From positions 2,666,001 through 2,730,000 of the forward strand of contig NZ_CP108109.1 in the NCBI RefSeq assembly GCF_036199905.1: a stretch of DNA of 64,000 bases, written 5' to 3'. Source of the stretch: Streptomyces sp. NBC_00223 (GTDB taxonomy: Bacteria; Actinomycetota; Actinomycetes; Streptomycetales; Streptomycetaceae). The stretch's first letter is position 1. Each line of letters opens with the position of its first letter. Positions 18,170 through 26,090 of the stretch are shown in pieces. Position numbers and translations under genes: made by a program. The notes under the pieces are model-generated. The model was not told the DNA's origin and did no database searches. It saw only the letters and a list, made by a program, of their open reading frames with translations.

Positions 18170-19336
18170 GTGAGCACTACGCACTCCCTGGGTGAGCGGC
18201 TGGCCGTCCTGCGCGGCCCCGCCACCGCACCCCGTCCGCTCGACGCGCGCGGGCTGGCCGCGCTCGCCGCCAACCCCGGCTGCCGGCGCCGTGCCCTGCT
18301 GGACGCCGCCGGTGTCGACAAGGGCGCGGTCGCCGAGGCGCTGGGCGCGCCCGCGCGCTTCGGCCAGTCCCGGTTCGCCTTCTCGCGCGGCCACGCCTTC
18401 GAGGCCCGGCTCAAGGCGGACGGCTGCGCCGAGCTGCTGCGGCTGTGGGACGCCACACGCGGCGCGGAGGCGGCGGAGAAGGCCGAGGTCCCCGACCTCG
18501 CGGCGACCGGCCCCGCCGGGCGGGCCGCCCGCACCCGGCTGGCGCTCACCGAGGCGACGCCCGGCGGGTGGACCCTGCTCGACCACCCGCTGCTCACCCT
18601 CGACGTGGCGGGTTCGACCGCCTATCTGGAGCCGGACGCGGTGGTCGTCGCCCCCGACGGCGCCTGGACCGTCGTCGAGATCAAGTCCTTCCCGATCCTG
18701 GACGGCGGCGCGGACGCGATGAAGGTCGGCGCGGCGGCCCGGCAGGCGGCGGTGTACGTCCTGGCGCTCGACGCGGTCACCCCCGGCCGCGCCCGCTCCG
18801 ACGTCCTCCTGGTCTGCCCGAGGGACTTCTCCAACCTGCCCACCGCCGAGTGGGTCGACGTGCGCAAGCAACTCGCGGTCACCCGAAGGCAGCTGGCCCG
18901 GCTCACCCGGATCGAGGAGATCGCCGCGGCCCTCCCCGACGGCACCACCTTCGACCTCGCCTACGCCGACGACGGCTGTACGGTCACCCGTCCGCGCCAG
19001 GAGCTGGACGCCGCGGTGGCGGCCGTCCCCGCCGCGTACGCCCCCGAGTGCCTGTCCGCCTGCGAACTCGCCTTCCACTGCCGCGACCGCTCCCGGGCCG
19101 ACGGACGCGTCGAGGCGCTGGGCCGCTCCCTGCGCGGCGAACTGGGCGAGCTGACCACCGTCGAGGCGGTGCTCGCCGCCGCGCACGGGCTCTCCGGGGA
19201 CCCGGCCGACCCGGCGGTGGCCGCGCTGCGGCGGGCGGCGCGGCTGCGCGCGGAGGCGCTGAGCACAGAGGCGCTGGGCGCGGAGGCTCTTGTGGACGCG
19301 GAGGTTCCGGGCGCGCGGGACGAGGTCGCCGTATGA
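18170..19336 (+). CDS. Cas4/RecB-like PD-(D/E)XK nuclease with Fe-S cysteines
   Basis: A 388-residue predicted nuclease. The RecB-type core is readable: His75 and Glu78 in RGHAFE, Asp156 in YLEPDAVVV, Glu170 and Lys172 in VVEIKSF, and the QxxxY motif at Gln192/Tyr196. Four cysteines are arranged as in Cas4, AddB and Dna2: Cys38 near the N-terminus, and Cys294, Cys298 and Cys304 (ECLSACELAFHC) near the C-terminus, expected to hold a 4Fe-4S cluster. No cas1 or CRISPR array is nearby. GTG at 18170; its stop overlaps the next gene (ATGA). Together with the SF1 helicase two genes on, it resembles the two halves of Dna2. Confidence 0.85.
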   Translation: MSTTHSLGERLAVLRGPATAPRPLDARGLAALAANPGCRRRALLDAAGVDKGAVAEALGAPARFGQSRFAFSRGHAFEARLKADGCAELLRLWDATRGAEAAEKAEVPDLAATGPAGRAARTRLALTEATPGGWTLLDHPLLTLDVAGSTAYLEPDAVVVAPDGAWTVVEIKSFPILDGGADAMKVGAAARQAAVYVLALDAVTPGRARSDVLLVCPRDFSNLPTAEWVDVRKQLAVTRRQLARLTRIEEIAAALPDGTTFDLAYADDGCTVTRPRQELDAAVAAVPAAYAPECLSACELAFHCRDRSRADGRVEALGRSLRGELGELTTVEAVLAAAHGLSGDPADPAVAALRRAARLRAEALSTEALGAEALVDAEVPGARDEVAV

Positions 19337-21417
19337 CGCTCATGAACACGCTGGCCAGGGCCGAGGCCGTCGCTGCCGGGCGGGCCGTCCCGGCGGCGAC
19401 CGTACGGCACCGGCAGCTGGCCGAACGGCCGCTGGTCTTCGTGCCGCTCACCACCGCCGGTGAGGCAGGCGCGCCGCTGGGCGCGCTGATCGGCACCGAC
19501 CGGGCGGCGCCCGAGCTGCTGGTCGTACCGCAACCGCTGGACCGGGAGCTGCGGTTCGGCTTCTTCGCGGGCCTGGCGGGGGCGCTGCTGCCGCTGATGG
19601 AGTCCTACGGCGACGAGGTGGAGATCGAGCCCGCCACGCGCAACCGCGAGGAGACGGAGGTGTGCGCGGACGCGCCGCAGATCGTCGTACCGAACGGCGC
19701 GGCGCTGGAGTACGTACGGCTGCTCGGCCGGTCCACCCGGTTTCTGCGGACCGCCGAGGACCCCGACGCGCCGCACCCGGTCCCCGTGCCCGTACCGCTG
19801 CTCGGCCGCTGGCTGACCCATTACGCGGAGCGGGCCCGCACGCCCGGCAGCGCGCTGCTGGTCGCCATGACCGAGCTGCTCACCCGGCACTGGGCGACCG
19901 GCCAGAGCGCGATGGAGGACCAGCACCTCGGCGCGCTGCTGGCCTGGATCGACCCGCCGGACGGGCTCGACGGCCCGGCCGCCGCCGCCCGAGCGCAGAC
20001 CGGCCGGGGGCCGGACGGTCTGCTCCTCAGCCCGCCGGCCGGCCCGGCCACGGACCCGGTCTTCGACAACCGGGTGCTGGCGCCGGCGATGGCCCGTTAC
20101 GACGCGGCGCGGACGGCGGCGCAGGAGGCCGGGGTCCGCGCGGGCGGCGGCTCGCCGGAGGTCCCCCGCCCGGGCGGGGACGCGCGGCACCGCGCCGCCA
20201 TGGCCGCGCTCGCGGCCGCCGAGGCGGAGGTACGGCGGCTGGTGGCGTCCCAGCTGCGGCCCACGTGGGACGACGTCTGGCACGGTCTTGACCTGCTGCA
20301 CGCGCTGCCGGAGGGCGCGCATGTCGCCGAGCGGTGGAAACGGGACCGCTGGTCGTTCACCGGCCACCGGGACCGGGTGCGGGCGGGCGAGCCGCCGCAG
20401 CCGAAGCGGGACGACGCGATCACCGCGGCCCAGAAGCTGGCGGGCCGCGAGACGGCGCAGGCGCGGCTGTCCGCGCAGGAGGCGCTGGACGATCCGCTGG
20501 CGATGGCGGCGCGGCGGCTGGCCGGGGAGGCGTTCACCGGGCGGGTGACGGCCGTCGAGATGACGTACTCGGAGGGGAAGCGGCCGATGCCGCGGCCCGT
20601 GCTGACGATCGTCACGTCGGATCTGCCGCAGGCGGAGCCGGGCACGAAGCTCTTCCGCGCGACCCCGAACGCCAAGTCCGCCCAACCCGCCGAACTCCTC
20701 TCCCTCCACCCGCTCCCCCACGAAGCGGGCAGCGCGGGCAGCGCGGGCAGCGCGGGCAGCGCGGGCAGCGCGGGCAGCGCGGGCAGCGCGGGCAGCGCGG
20801 GCAGCGCGGGCAGCGCGGGCAGCGCGGGCAGCGCGGGCAGCGCGGGCAGCGCGGGCAGCGCGGGCAGCGCGGGCAGCGCGGGCAGCGCGGGCAGCGCGGG
20901 CAGCGGGATTCTCCCCCACGGACGGCCGGCCGCCGACGGCGACGTACCCCCGCAGGGGCCACCCGCAGCCGACGACGAAAGCCGCACGGGCGAGCGCAGC
21001 GAGACGGGGGTACCCCCAGGCGAAGCCCCGGGGGAGGGCGGGAAAACGACCCCGCACGGACGTGCGGCCGCCGACGGCGAGGTCACCCCGACCAGGGCAG
21101 CGCCCGACCGCCAGGTCGCCGTCGTCCGCCTGACCGGCGGCATGGGCCCGGCCCGCACCCCCCGCGAAGGCTCCGTGCCCGCCGCAGGCGACCCCGTGTG
21201 CTTCACCCTCTTCGAGCACGACCCCCGCGGCGGCCCCGCCCTCCCCGACGCCGAGAACACCCCGTGGACGCACGGCGGCCCGCCCGCCGCGGCGAGCGGC
21301 ACACCGCCGACCGGCACGGCACCAGTCTCAGCCCCAGTCCCAGCCCCGGCGAGCAGCCCCGCGGCGAACACCGCATACGACGCCCCCGACCCCGTAACCC
21401 CGGAGGACTTTCTGTGA
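19333..21417 (+). CDS. Large partner protein of the nuclease-helicase operon, with Ala-Gly-Ser repeat
   Basis: A 694-residue protein with no family I recognise. Residues about 1-460 are a mixed, probably folded region (RPLVFVPLTTAGEAGAPLGA, LLGRWLTHYAERARTPGSAL, LRPTWDDVWHGLDLLHALPE). Residues 465-524 are exactly 20 copies of Ala-Gly-Ser, followed by a Pro/Gly-rich linker that includes a dispersed genomic repeat, and a short C-terminal segment (VAVVRLTGGMGP, PVCFTLFEHDP) that may be a strand pair continued from the core. It overlaps the nuclease gene by ATGA and the helicase gene by GTGA, so all three are made together. A scaffold between nuclease and helicase is an inference. Confidence 0.75.
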   Translation: MTLMNTLARAEAVAAGRAVPAATVRHRQLAERPLVFVPLTTAGEAGAPLGALIGTDRAAPELLVVPQPLDRELRFGFFAGLAGALLPLMESYGDEVEIEPATRNREETEVCADAPQIVVPNGAALEYVRLLGRSTRFLRTAEDPDAPHPVPVPVPLLGRWLTHYAERARTPGSALLVAMTELLTRHWATGQSAMEDQHLGALLAWIDPPDGLDGPAAAARAQTGRGPDGLLLSPPAGPATDPVFDNRVLAPAMARYDAARTAAQEAGVRAGGGSPEVPRPGGDARHRAAMAALAAAEAEVRRLVASQLRPTWDDVWHGLDLLHALPEGAHVAERWKRDRWSFTGHRDRVRAGEPPQPKRDDAITAAQKLAGRETAQARLSAQEALDDPLAMAARRLAGEAFTGRVTAVEMTYSEGKRPMPRPVLTIVTSDLPQAEPGTKLFRATPNAKSAQPAELLSLHPLPHEAGSAGSAGSAGSAGSAGSAGSAGSAGSAGSAGSAGSAGSAGSAGSAGSAGSAGSAGSAGSGILPHGRPAADGDVPPQGPPAADDESRTGERSETGVPPGEAPGEGGKTTPHGRAAADGEVTPTRAAPDRQVAVVRLTGGMGPARTPREGSVPAAGDPVCFTLFEHDPRGGPALPDAENTPWTHGGPPAAASGTPPTGTAPVSAPVPAPASSPAANTAYDAPDPVTPEDFL
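20725..20904 (+). repeat. Minisatellite: 20 perfect copies of the 9-mer GCGGGCAGC
   Basis: 180 bp of uninterrupted 9-bp unit in frame with the host gene, encoding (Ala-Gly-Ser)20. Copy-number change would keep the frame. No base deviates across the run, which implies recent expansion or homogenisation. Confidence 0.97.
20982..21037 (+). repeat. Dispersed approx. 55-bp repeat, copy 2, inside a coding sequence
   Basis: Begins CCGCACGGGCGAGCGCAGCG and ends in GGGGGAG; it is the inverted counterpart of 15308-15364. In the host frame it encodes a Gly/Pro/Glu-rich linker segment, so insertion was tolerated in the disordered part of the protein. Flanking imperfect repeats (CACGGACGnnCGGCCGCCGA near 20919 and 21051) suggest further duplication. 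Confidence 0.75.
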
Positions 21418-22769
21418 CCCCGTCGGTGGCAGCCCCCTTCGACCCGGGCACCGCCGCGGCGACCGCCACCGCCGCGATCCTGGAGAGCACCCTCCACAGC
21501 CCCGCCCGCGGCGTCGTCGTGGACTCACCGCCCGGCGCGGGCAAGTCGACCCTCGTGGTGCGGGCGGCCCGCGAACTCGCCGCCGCCGGCGAGTCGTTGA
21601 TGATCGTCGCCCAGACCAACGCCCAGGTGGACGACCTCGCGGACCGCCTGGCCACCGCCGACCCCGAACTGCCGGTGGGCCGGCTGCACGGCACCGACTC
21701 GCCGCCCGACCCGGCGCTCGACCGCCATCCGCAGCTGGCCAAGTCCAGCTCCGTCGCCGATCTGCGCGACCGTCAGGTGGTGATCGCGACCGCCGCGAAG
21801 TGGGCCTATGTGAAGGACATCGAGCCGTGGCGGCACGCGATCGTCGACGAGGCGTACCAGATGCGGTCGGACGCGCTGCTCCAGGTCGCGGGGCTGTTCG
21901 AACGGGCGCTGTTCGTGGGCGACCCGGGCCAGCTCGACCCGTTCAGCGTGGTCGGCGCCGAGCAGTGGGCGGGGCTGAGCTACGACCCCTCGGCGAGCGC
22001 GGTCGTCACTCTGCTCGCGCACAACCCGGGCCTGCCGCAGCACCGGCTGCCCGTGTCGTGGCGGCTGCCCGCCTCGGCCGCGCCGCTGGTGTCGCGGGCG
22101 TTCTACCCGTACACGCCGTTCAGGAGCGGTACGGACCACGGCGACCGGCGGCTGCGCTTCGGGGTGCGGGGGGACGGCGACGGGCCCGACCGGGTGCTGG
22201 ACGAGGCCGCGGCGACCGGCTGGGGGCTGCTCGAACTGCCCGCCCGGCACACCCCGCGCACCGACCCGGAGGCCGTACGGGCCACCGCGCTGCTCGTACG
22301 GCGGCTGCTGGACCGCGGCGGGCTGACGTACTCAGAGCGCGGCCCCGATCCCGTCCCGCTGACCGCCGACCGGATCGCGGTCGGCACCGCGCACCGCGAC
22401 CAGGCCGCCGCCGTACGGGCCGCGTTGACCGCGCTGGGCGTCGGTACGGGCGTCGGCGGGGTGACCGTGGATACCGCGAACCGGCTCCAGGGCCGGGAGT
22501 TCGACGTCACCGTGGTGCTGCACCCGCTGTCGGGGCGGCCGGACGCGACGGCCTTCCACCTGGAGACGGGCCGGCTGTGCGTGCTGACGTCCCGGCACCG
22601 GCACGCGTGTGTCGTGGTGTGCCGGGCGGGGGTGGCCGAGCTGCTGGACGAGCACCCGTCCTCGGAGCCGGTGCGTCTCGGCGTCACGGTCAAGTTCCCC
22701 GACGGCTGGGAGGCCAACCACGCGGTCCTCGCCCACCTCGCCGAACACCGCACCCCCTGGCGCCCGTAG
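21414..22769 (+). CDS. SF1B (Upf1/Dna2-like) DNA helicase
   Basis: A 451-residue helicase. Walker A is VDSPPGAGKSTL (38-45 core), motif Ia AQTNAQVDDLADRL, motif II VDEAYQM (145-148 DEAY), motif III FVGDPGQLDP (169-174), motif IV/SWR region SWRLPASAAPLV, motif V TVDTANRLQGREFDVTVV and motif VI LTSRHRHACVVV. This is the AAA_11/AAA_12 (Upf1-like) arrangement rather than UvrD. It is compact, with no nuclease domain of its own; the nuclease is encoded two genes upstream. GTG at 21414 overlaps the upstream stop. Confidence 0.9.
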   Translation: MTPSVAAPFDPGTAAATATAAILESTLHSPARGVVVDSPPGAGKSTLVVRAARELAAAGESLMIVAQTNAQVDDLADRLATADPELPVGRLHGTDSPPDPALDRHPQLAKSSSVADLRDRQVVIATAAKWAYVKDIEPWRHAIVDEAYQMRSDALLQVAGLFERALFVGDPGQLDPFSVVGAEQWAGLSYDPSASAVVTLLAHNPGLPQHRLPVSWRLPASAAPLVSRAFYPYTPFRSGTDHGDRRLRFGVRGDGDGPDRVLDEAAATGWGLLELPARHTPRTDPEAVRATALLVRRLLDRGGLTYSERGPDPVPLTADRIAVGTAHRDQAAAVRAALTALGVGTGVGGVTVDTANRLQGREFDVTVVLHPLSGRPDATAFHLETGRLCVLTSRHRHACVVVCRAGVAELLDEHPSSEPVRLGVTVKFPDGWEANHAVLAHLAEHRTPWRP

Positions 22770-22888
22770 CCCCGCCCGGCGTCGGCCCGACGCGGAACTC
22801 ACCACGCCGGGTGCCCACTTGACTCCCGTCAGCCACAAGCGTGAGGCTCGTACGACCAGGCGCATCGCGCTCGCCAGCGGAGGTTGTC

Positions 22889-23206
22889 ATGGCATTACGG
22901 TTCGTCGGTAAGGATCCGAAGTCCGGCGACCACGGCTCCCCGGCCGTGTGGGTCGATGAGCAGACGAAGGACCTCGTCCTCCAGGGGTGGAAGGCGGACG
23001 AGCAGACACAGAGCGAAAGCTCGAAGGACGTTCCGATCCCCGACCATGAAGCAGTGATCCGGGTACCGAAGCGAATGATCCCGCTTCTCAGGGAGGCACT
23101 TGATGTCGCAGAGCTTGACGGGCTTTGCCGACCTGCTCCGAGCGGCCGAGAGAACAGCCGTCCATCTGGAGATGCGCGACGCCTACAGCGTGGAGAACGA
23201 GCGTGA
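22889..23206 (+). CDS. Small acidic protein, first gene of a DUF6879/XRE cassette
   Basis: A 105-residue protein of a small Streptomyces family without known function (ALRFVGKDPKSGDHGSPAVW, then AVIRVPKRMIPLLREALD). The first 75 residues carry the conserved sequence; the last 30 read through the start of the DUF6879 gene in another frame, giving an unusually long 104-bp overlap. A family member would normally end near residue 78, so the tail probably reflects loss of the original stop. GGAGG at about 22880 supports the ATG at 22889. Confidence 0.7.
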   Translation: MALRFVGKDPKSGDHGSPAVWVDEQTKDLVLQGWKADEQTQSESSKDVPIPDHEAVIRVPKRMIPLLREALDVAELDGLCRPAPSGRENSRPSGDARRLQRGERA

Positions 23207-23627
23207 GGGGTTCGCGGCGTGGAAGAAGGGTCACCTTCTCGACCCCGACAACCGTGAATCGTGGTGGCGGCCGTGGCTTGACCTTGTGCGGGAAGTCACG
23301 GGCAAGGGTCTGGTGATGCGTCGGGCTCGGATCGTTTCGGAGCCGGTGAGCGAGTACATCCGCTTCGAGCACTCGGGGACGTTCACCAACATCGCCGCGG
23401 GCGAACAGATCCGTTGGCTGCCTCGGGGTCAGGCATCGGACCTGGCCCTGCCGGGCAACGACTTCTGGCTGTTCGACGACCGGTTGGTCCAGTTCAACGT
23501 CTTTGACGGGGACGGCCGTTGGGTCCGCACCGACCAAACCGAGGATCCGGCGGTCGCCCGGCTCTGCGCCTCCGCGTTCGAGGCGGTGTGGGAGCGGGCT
23601 GTCCCCCATGAGAAATACGGCGTCTGA
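23103..23627 (+). CDS. DUF6879 family protein
   Basis: A 174-residue protein of the DUF6879 family (HLEMRDAYSVENEREGFAAW, EPVSEYIRFEHSGTFTNIAA, LALPGNDFWLFDDRLVQFNV, FEAVWERAVPHEKY). These proteins almost always accompany an XRE regulator, as here, and are often found with small Streptomyces peptides; their biochemical role is unknown. GGGAGG at 23091 gives the ATG at 23103 a proper distance. The XRE gene starts 17 bp downstream. Confidence 0.85.
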   Translation: MSQSLTGFADLLRAAERTAVHLEMRDAYSVENEREGFAAWKKGHLLDPDNRESWWRPWLDLVREVTGKGLVMRRARIVSEPVSEYIRFEHSGTFTNIAAGEQIRWLPRGQASDLALPGNDFWLFDDRLVQFNVFDGDGRWVRTDQTEDPAVARLCASAFEAVWERAVPHEKYGV

Positions 23628-23644
23628 CGCAGGCCGACCGGTTC

Positions 23645-24493
23645 ATGTCCTCGTCCCCGCTCTCCAGCGCCCAAGCGGCCCGCGCCTCTGTGGCGGCCCG
23701 GTTGCAGGGCATCATGAAGGATGCCGGGCTCAACGGGTACGAACTCGCCGAACGGTGTGGTTGGCACAAGTCGAAGTCCTCGCGGATCGCCCGTGGCAGA
23801 ACTCCCCCTTCGGACGCCGACATTCGCGCGTGGTGCACGGCCTGCGGTGCCGAGGATCAGATCGCGGATCTCATCGCGGCCTCACGCAACGCCGAGTCCA
23901 TGTACGTGGAGTGGCGGCAACTCCATCGCGACGGGATGCGCCGCGTTCATGAACAGACGGTTCCCCTCTACCAACGGACCCGGCACTTCCGCGTCTACGC
24001 CTCCAACCTCATTCCCGGCATGCTCCAGACGGCCGAGTACGCAACGGGCCTGTTGCGGTCCATCACCGACTTCCAGGGCACCCCGGACGATGTCTCGGAC
24101 GCCGTACAGGCCCGGCTGAACCGCTCGCGTGTCGTGCGGGAGGGAGACCACCGTTTCGCGTTGCTGCTTGAGGAAGCGGTTCTCTACTACCGCGTCAGCG
24201 ACAACGCGGCCATGGCCGGCCAACTCGGCCACCTGCTGTCCGTGATGGCCCAGCCGAACGTCTCGCTCGGAGTGATTCCCCTCGGCGCGCGCCGCGAGAT
24301 CTGGCCGCTCGAAGCGTTCTACGCCTTCGACGACGCTCAGGTGGCGGTGGAGACTCTGACCGCGGAGATCAACGTGACCGCTCCGGGCGAGATCCGTACG
24401 TACCTGGCAGCGTTCGGGGGACTGTCGAGGATCGCCGTGCGGGGCTCCGACGCCAGAGCGCGCATCACGAGGGCGATGGACTCGCTCGGGTGA
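23645..24493 (+). CDS. XRE-family regulator with DUF5753 domain
   Basis: A 282-residue DNA-binding protein. Residues about 15-75 form an XRE helix-turn-helix (IMKDAGLNGYELAERCGWHK, SSRIARGRTPPSDADI). Residues about 105-275 are the DUF5753 domain (YQRTRHFRVYASNLIPGMLQ TAEYA region, then LLLEEAVLYYRV and LSVMAQPNVSLGVIPLG), a ligand-sensing module specific to actinobacteria. With the DUF6879 protein it makes a common regulatory cassette and lies 107 bp upstream of the peptide/methyltransferase pair, which it may control. Confidence 0.9.
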   Translation: MSSSPLSSAQAARASVAARLQGIMKDAGLNGYELAERCGWHKSKSSRIARGRTPPSDADIRAWCTACGAEDQIADLIAASRNAESMYVEWRQLHRDGMRRVHEQTVPLYQRTRHFRVYASNLIPGMLQTAEYATGLLRSITDFQGTPDDVSDAVQARLNRSRVVREGDHRFALLLEEAVLYYRVSDNAAMAGQLGHLLSVMAQPNVSLGVIPLGARREIWPLEAFYAFDDAQVAVETLTAEINVTAPGEIRTYLAAFGGLSRIAVRGSDARARITRAMDSLG

Positions 24494-24497
24494 ATCC

Positions 24498-24530
24498 GTG
24501 CAACTGTGTGCAACCTTGTGGGAACGCAAC
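24498..24530. promoter_or_regulatory. Direct repeats upstream of the candidate RiPP operon
   Basis: GTGCAAC occurs at 24498-24504 and 24508-24514, one helical turn apart, and GCAAC recurs at 24526-24530. A TCTAAC sequence at 24541-24546 could serve as a -10 box. The position, between the XRE gene and the peptide gene, suits a regulator binding site; binding is an inference. Confidence 0.4.
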
Positions 24531-24600
24531 TCGTGCTCCTTCTAACGTCGTTGACGCGGGCGCACAGCGGTGTGCGGTCGGCGGTCGGAGGAGATGGCCC

Positions 24601-24744
24601 ATGACGACGCTTCGAACATGCTTCGCCCAGCGCGGCGGGGACGGCGACGGCGACGGCGACACGTTGCCCGGCACGCCCTGGACGCCCAAGGAGCCCAGCC
24701 CCGACGGCGGGAGCCCCGAGGGCGACGGGAAGCACCGCAAGTGA
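24601..24744 (+). CDS. Candidate RiPP precursor, 47 residues, Asp-Gly rich
   Basis: A 47-residue charged peptide: an N-terminal TTLRTCFAQRGG segment, then DGDGDGD, TLPGTPWTPKEP, and a C-terminal SPDGGSPEGDGKHRK. It holds five Asp-Gly dipeptides (14-15, 16-17, 18-19, 35-36, 42-43), the dipeptide most prone to aspartimide and isoaspartate formation, and only one cysteine. GGAGGAG at 24587-24593 gives ideal spacing to ATG 24601; the competing ATG at 24594 (other frame, reading into the methyltransferase) sits directly on that site and has poor codon bias. The stop overlaps the start of a PIMT-like methyltransferase (TGATG). Peptide plus PIMT without other modifying enzymes is the architecture described for imiditides; assignment as a precursor is an inference. 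Confidence 0.65.
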   Translation: MTTLRTCFAQRGGDGDGDGDTLPGTPWTPKEPSPDGGSPEGDGKHRK

Positions 24745-25931
24745 TGAGCTGCTCCGCCGGAGAAAAGGAGCGGCCCGCTCGTACGGAGCTGGGCCGCTCC
24801 CTCCTCAGCAACGGGTTCATGACCCCGGACTGGGCCCCCGCCTTCGCGGCTGTGCCGCGTACCGCGTTCCTGCCCGACCTGATGTGGCCGCACGACGCCA
24901 CGACCGGCCGGGCGGTAGCGGTCGACAAGGCCGAGGACCCCACCGCCTGGTACCGCTGTGCCGACTCCGACGTCCCGATCGTGACGCAGTGGGACGACGG
25001 GCGGCACACCGGAACGGAGCCCGGCGAGAACTTCACCTCGTCGTCGTCCATGCCGAGCGTGGTCTTCTCGATGCTCGCGGACCTCGACGTACGGCCCGGC
25101 CGGCGGGTGTTGGAGATCGGCACGGGCACGGGGTGGAACGCCGCCCTGCTGGCCCACCGGGTCGGCGCCGGGAACGTCGTCTCGGTGGAAGTCGACCCGG
25201 CCGTGTCCGAGCAGGCGCGGCGGGCCCTGCGGCGCTTCGGCCACGGCGAGGTGCGCGTCGTCACCGGCGACGGCCTGCTCGGCCACCCGCCGGCCGCTCC
25301 CTACGACCGGGTCGTGGCCACCTGCGGCTTGCGGTCCGGCCTGTTCGCCTGGGTGCGGCAGACCGCTCCGGGCGGTGTCATCGTCGTCCCGTGGGGCACG
25401 TACTACGGCTGGACCGAGGCCACGGCGCGGCTCGTGGTCGCCGAGGACGGCGGGAGCGCGTCCGGGCACTTCACCCGGCCGGTCAACTTCATGCGCATGC
25501 GTTCCCAGCGCCTTGTCCGGCCGGAGCACGGCGGTTACGTACCGGCGTGGGGCACGGGCGGCGCGGACCGGTCCACCACGACGGTCACCGAGGCCGAGTT
25601 CCTGACCGGCGGCCTCGACGTGGAGGCGTTCGCGGTCGGCCTGCGGGTACCGCACTGCGCGCACACTCCCGACCGCAAGCAGGACGGGAAGCGGCCCGTG
25701 TGGTTCTACAGCCTCAATGACAGGTCGTGGGCGGTCGTCGTCTTCCGCGACGGGAGGAGCGAGGCGACCGTCCACCAGTCCGGCCGGCGCCGGCTCTGGG
25801 ACGAGGTGGAGGCGGCGTTCCGCTGGTGGCAGCAGGCGGGACGTCCCGGCTTCCACCGCTTCGGCCTCACCGTGACGGCGGATCGTCAGGTCCCCTGGCT
25901 GGACGACCCGTCCCACACGCTGGACGGGTGA
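24744..25931 (+). CDS. Protein-L-isoaspartate-O-methyltransferase-like RiPP-type enzyme
   Basis: A 395-residue SAM methyltransferase of the PIMT type. The pre-SAM segment (GENFTSSSSMPSVVFSML, about 95-111) corresponds to the region of PIMT that carries the catalytic Ser/Thr; SAM motif I is VLEIGTGTGWN (122-132) and the acidic strand VVSVEVDP (145-152). The C-terminal 160 residues (from about 235) are an extra domain absent from housekeeping PIMT (about 215 residues) but usual in peptide-modifying homologues. Start codon ATG at 24744 overlaps the peptide stop. It is expected to methylate Asp in the upstream peptide, leading to aspartimide; substrate identity is inferred from the coupling. Confidence 0.8.
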   Translation: MSCSAGEKERPARTELGRSLLSNGFMTPDWAPAFAAVPRTAFLPDLMWPHDATTGRAVAVDKAEDPTAWYRCADSDVPIVTQWDDGRHTGTEPGENFTSSSSMPSVVFSMLADLDVRPGRRVLEIGTGTGWNAALLAHRVGAGNVVSVEVDPAVSEQARRALRRFGHGEVRVVTGDGLLGHPPAAPYDRVVATCGLRSGLFAWVRQTAPGGVIVVPWGTYYGWTEATARLVVAEDGGSASGHFTRPVNFMRMRSQRLVRPEHGGYVPAWGTGGADRSTTTVTEAEFLTGGLDVEAFAVGLRVPHCAHTPDRKQDGKRPVWFYSLNDRSWAVVVFRDGRSEATVHQSGRRRLWDEVEAAFRWWQQAGRPGFHRFGLTVTADRQVPWLDDPSHTLDG

Positions 25932-26090
25932 CACCGGGCGAGCGCCCCACGACCCGCGGCGCCCCGGGGCCGCCACCGACCGGCGGCCCACCCACCCCGC
26001 ACGCGCGGGGACCCGGCACGCACCTGCCCCGGAGCGGACTTGCGCGGGCGCGGGACAATGGAAGGCGTTGCCGAAACAGGAGGTGCCCGT

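Noticed and set aside
18170..19336. Interpretation of the Cas4-like nuclease as part of a CRISPR-Cas system
   Set aside because: No cas1/cas2 genes, no direct-repeat/spacer array anywhere in the window; operon partners are a helicase and an unknown protein.
20610..21270. Long minus-strand and second plus-strand frames over the Ala-Gly-Ser repeat
   Set aside because: They are shadows produced by the 9-bp repeat being open in all frames.
24594..24746. In-frame N-terminal extension of the PIMT-like enzyme starting at ATG 24594
   Set aside because: The start lies directly against the ribosome-binding site, the encoded segment is Arg-rich with many A/T third positions, and the competing peptide frame shows proper coding bias.
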